Source: an uncultured Clostridia bacterium
GTDB taxonomy: Bacteria > Bacillota > Clostridia > Lachnospirales > Lachnospiraceae
NCBI GenBank assembly: GCA_946405675.1
Contig: CAMJIC010000119.1
Location: forward strand, 1-7,565
Direction of reading: 5' to 3'
DNA length: 7,565 nucleotides
Both the position numbers and the translations under genes were made by a program. The notes under the pieces are model-generated. The model was given only the letters and a program-made list of their open reading frames with translations. It was not told where the DNA came from and did not search any database. Of this stretch, positions 6,896-7,565 are shown piece after piece (position 1 is the stretch's first letter; each line of letters starts with the position of its first letter).

Positions 6896-6915
6896 TTCCG
6901 GGTCAAAGCCCGGAA
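6896..6915 (-). repeat. Intercistronic hairpin 1 (TTCCGGG/CCCGGAA)
   Basis: Perfect 7-base arms (6896-6902 and 6909-6915) enclose the loop CTTTGA on the minus strand, 20 bases after the binding-protein stop. AACAATC rather than a T-run follows, so strong termination is not expected. A hairpin here could shield the 3' end of the binding-protein message and allow more of it than of the large sensor. Confidence 0.6.
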
Positions 6916-6935
6916 CCTCCGGGTGGGGATCGTTC

Positions 6936-7565
6936 TTACAGGCCAAGCTCGGCTGCGCGCGCGGAGGCTTCCTTGTACCACTTGTCATACAGCCCCGAAG
7001 AGAGAACTTCGTCGATGACACCATTGACGAAATACATCAGCTCCAGGTCGTCCTTCGGGCCGGCGATCCGGTCTCCTTCAAACTGTTCCTCCAGATCGAA
7101 GACGACCCCCTTCATGAGCGTAAGATTGCAGTCTGGATTGTTGTTGATATACAGCTGCGCGCTCTCCGTATCCACACCCGCGGCGTCACAGACCCCGTTG
7201 CTGACAAGGTCGTATACCTCCTGAATGGAAGGGACTCTGCGGAACTGATCATAATCGGTCAGATTCTGCGCGACGAGCAGCTCCTGAAGGGAACCCTGCT
7301 GCACAACAAGGTTTTTGCCGGACAGGTCATTGGGACCGGTAAGGACATCCGCATCCTCCTTCCTGATCAGAAGCCCTGCGCCGGAACCCCCGGAAGCGTA
7401 GTAGTATCCCTTGGAAAGTTCCATGGAGGAAGCACGGCCCGGCGTATACGAAAGAGCGGAGATCGCCAGGTCGTATTCTCCGGTTGTCATGGAGGAGAGA
7501 ACCTGGGTGAAATCGAGGGGGATGATCTCAAGCTCCACATTCATCTTTTCCGCGATCAGGGCGGC
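6936..7565 (-). CDS. Family 3 (amino-acid-type) solute-binding protein, 5' end cut by the window
   Basis: The visible part is the C-terminal 209 residues of an extracytoplasmic binding protein of the SBP_bac_3 fold, which usually delivers polar amino acids to ABC importers. The frame stays open to the window edge (AALIAEK precedes the first internal methionine, at 7544), so that methionine is not the start and a signal peptide plus the first part of lobe 1 lie outside. Family landmarks are the run from VELEIIPLDFTQVLSSMTTGEYD into ISALSYTPGRA, then SKGYYYASG, then DLSGKNLVVQQGSLQE, where the second lobe begins. The end, LYDKWYKEASARAAELGL, is typical of a free-standing protein, with no fused permease or GGDEF domain. 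The sensor gene follows on the same strand after 102 bases containing two hairpins and no clear promoter, so both are probably in one operon. A link to sensing rather than import is inferred from this context. Confidence 0.87.
   Translation of the reverse strand, partial: AALIAEKMNVELEIIPLDFTQVLSSMTTGEYDLAISALSYTPGRASSMELSKGYYYASGGSGAGLLIRKEDADVLTGPNDLSGKNLVVQQGSLQELLVAQNLTDYDQFRRVPSIQEVYDLVSNGVCDAAGVDTESAQLYINNNPDCNLTLMKGVVFDLEEQFEGDRIAGPKDDLELMYFVNGVIDEVLSSGLYDKWYKEASARAAELGL

Noticed and set aside
6830..7024. 64-codon minus-strand frame spanning the binding-protein/sensor gap
   Set aside because: It starts inside the binding-protein gene in another frame, crosses both intercistronic hairpins and ends at the start-stop TGA. 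It has no suitable ribosome site or family signal.

Overview
The window looks like chromosomal DNA from a gut-type clostridial Firmicute, most likely Lachnospiraceae. The reasons are moderate GC content, strong AGGAGG-type ribosome sites, a BcrA-like ABC exporter, a Y_Y_Y/propeller sensor with an HD-GYP output, and a Med/BMP-type binding protein. The taxon is inferred from style and protein families, not from any marker gene.

Layout: positions 1-241 hold a dense palindrome and a probable promoter. Positions 242-1928 (+) are a two-gene ABC exporter operon, an ATPase followed by an ABC-2-type permease, overlapping by 8 bases. Positions 1929-2058 separate this operon from an opposing one and contain a strong two-way terminator and two further palindromes. 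Positions 2059-7565 (-) hold three genes transcribed leftward. In transcription order these are the 3' part of an amino-acid-type (family 3) solute-binding protein, cut by the window edge; a 1193-residue membrane sensor; and a membrane-anchored BMP-family binding protein. The sensor and BMP genes overlap by ATGA.

The most interesting object is the sensor. It has an ECF S-component-like membrane domain at the N-terminus, about 13 visible Reg_prop propeller repeats and a Y_Y_Y domain predicted outside the cell, one further membrane helix, and a cytoplasmic HD-GYP c-di-GMP phosphodiesterase domain with its key motifs intact. It resembles the sensor half of Bacteroides hybrid two-component systems, but with second-messenger hydrolysis in place of a kinase. 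Binding-protein genes lie on both sides, and no transporter permease or ATPase is seen in this strand's operon. I therefore suggest that the three genes form a ligand-sensing c-di-GMP module rather than an uptake system; this is inference.

A palindromic element built on GTAACTGTTC/GAACAGTTAC occurs at 19-50 and again at 2042-2062, on either side of the ABC exporter operon. In the second copy the BMP stop codon lies inside the palindrome. In the first copy an in-frame TAA sits in the same position relative to the element.
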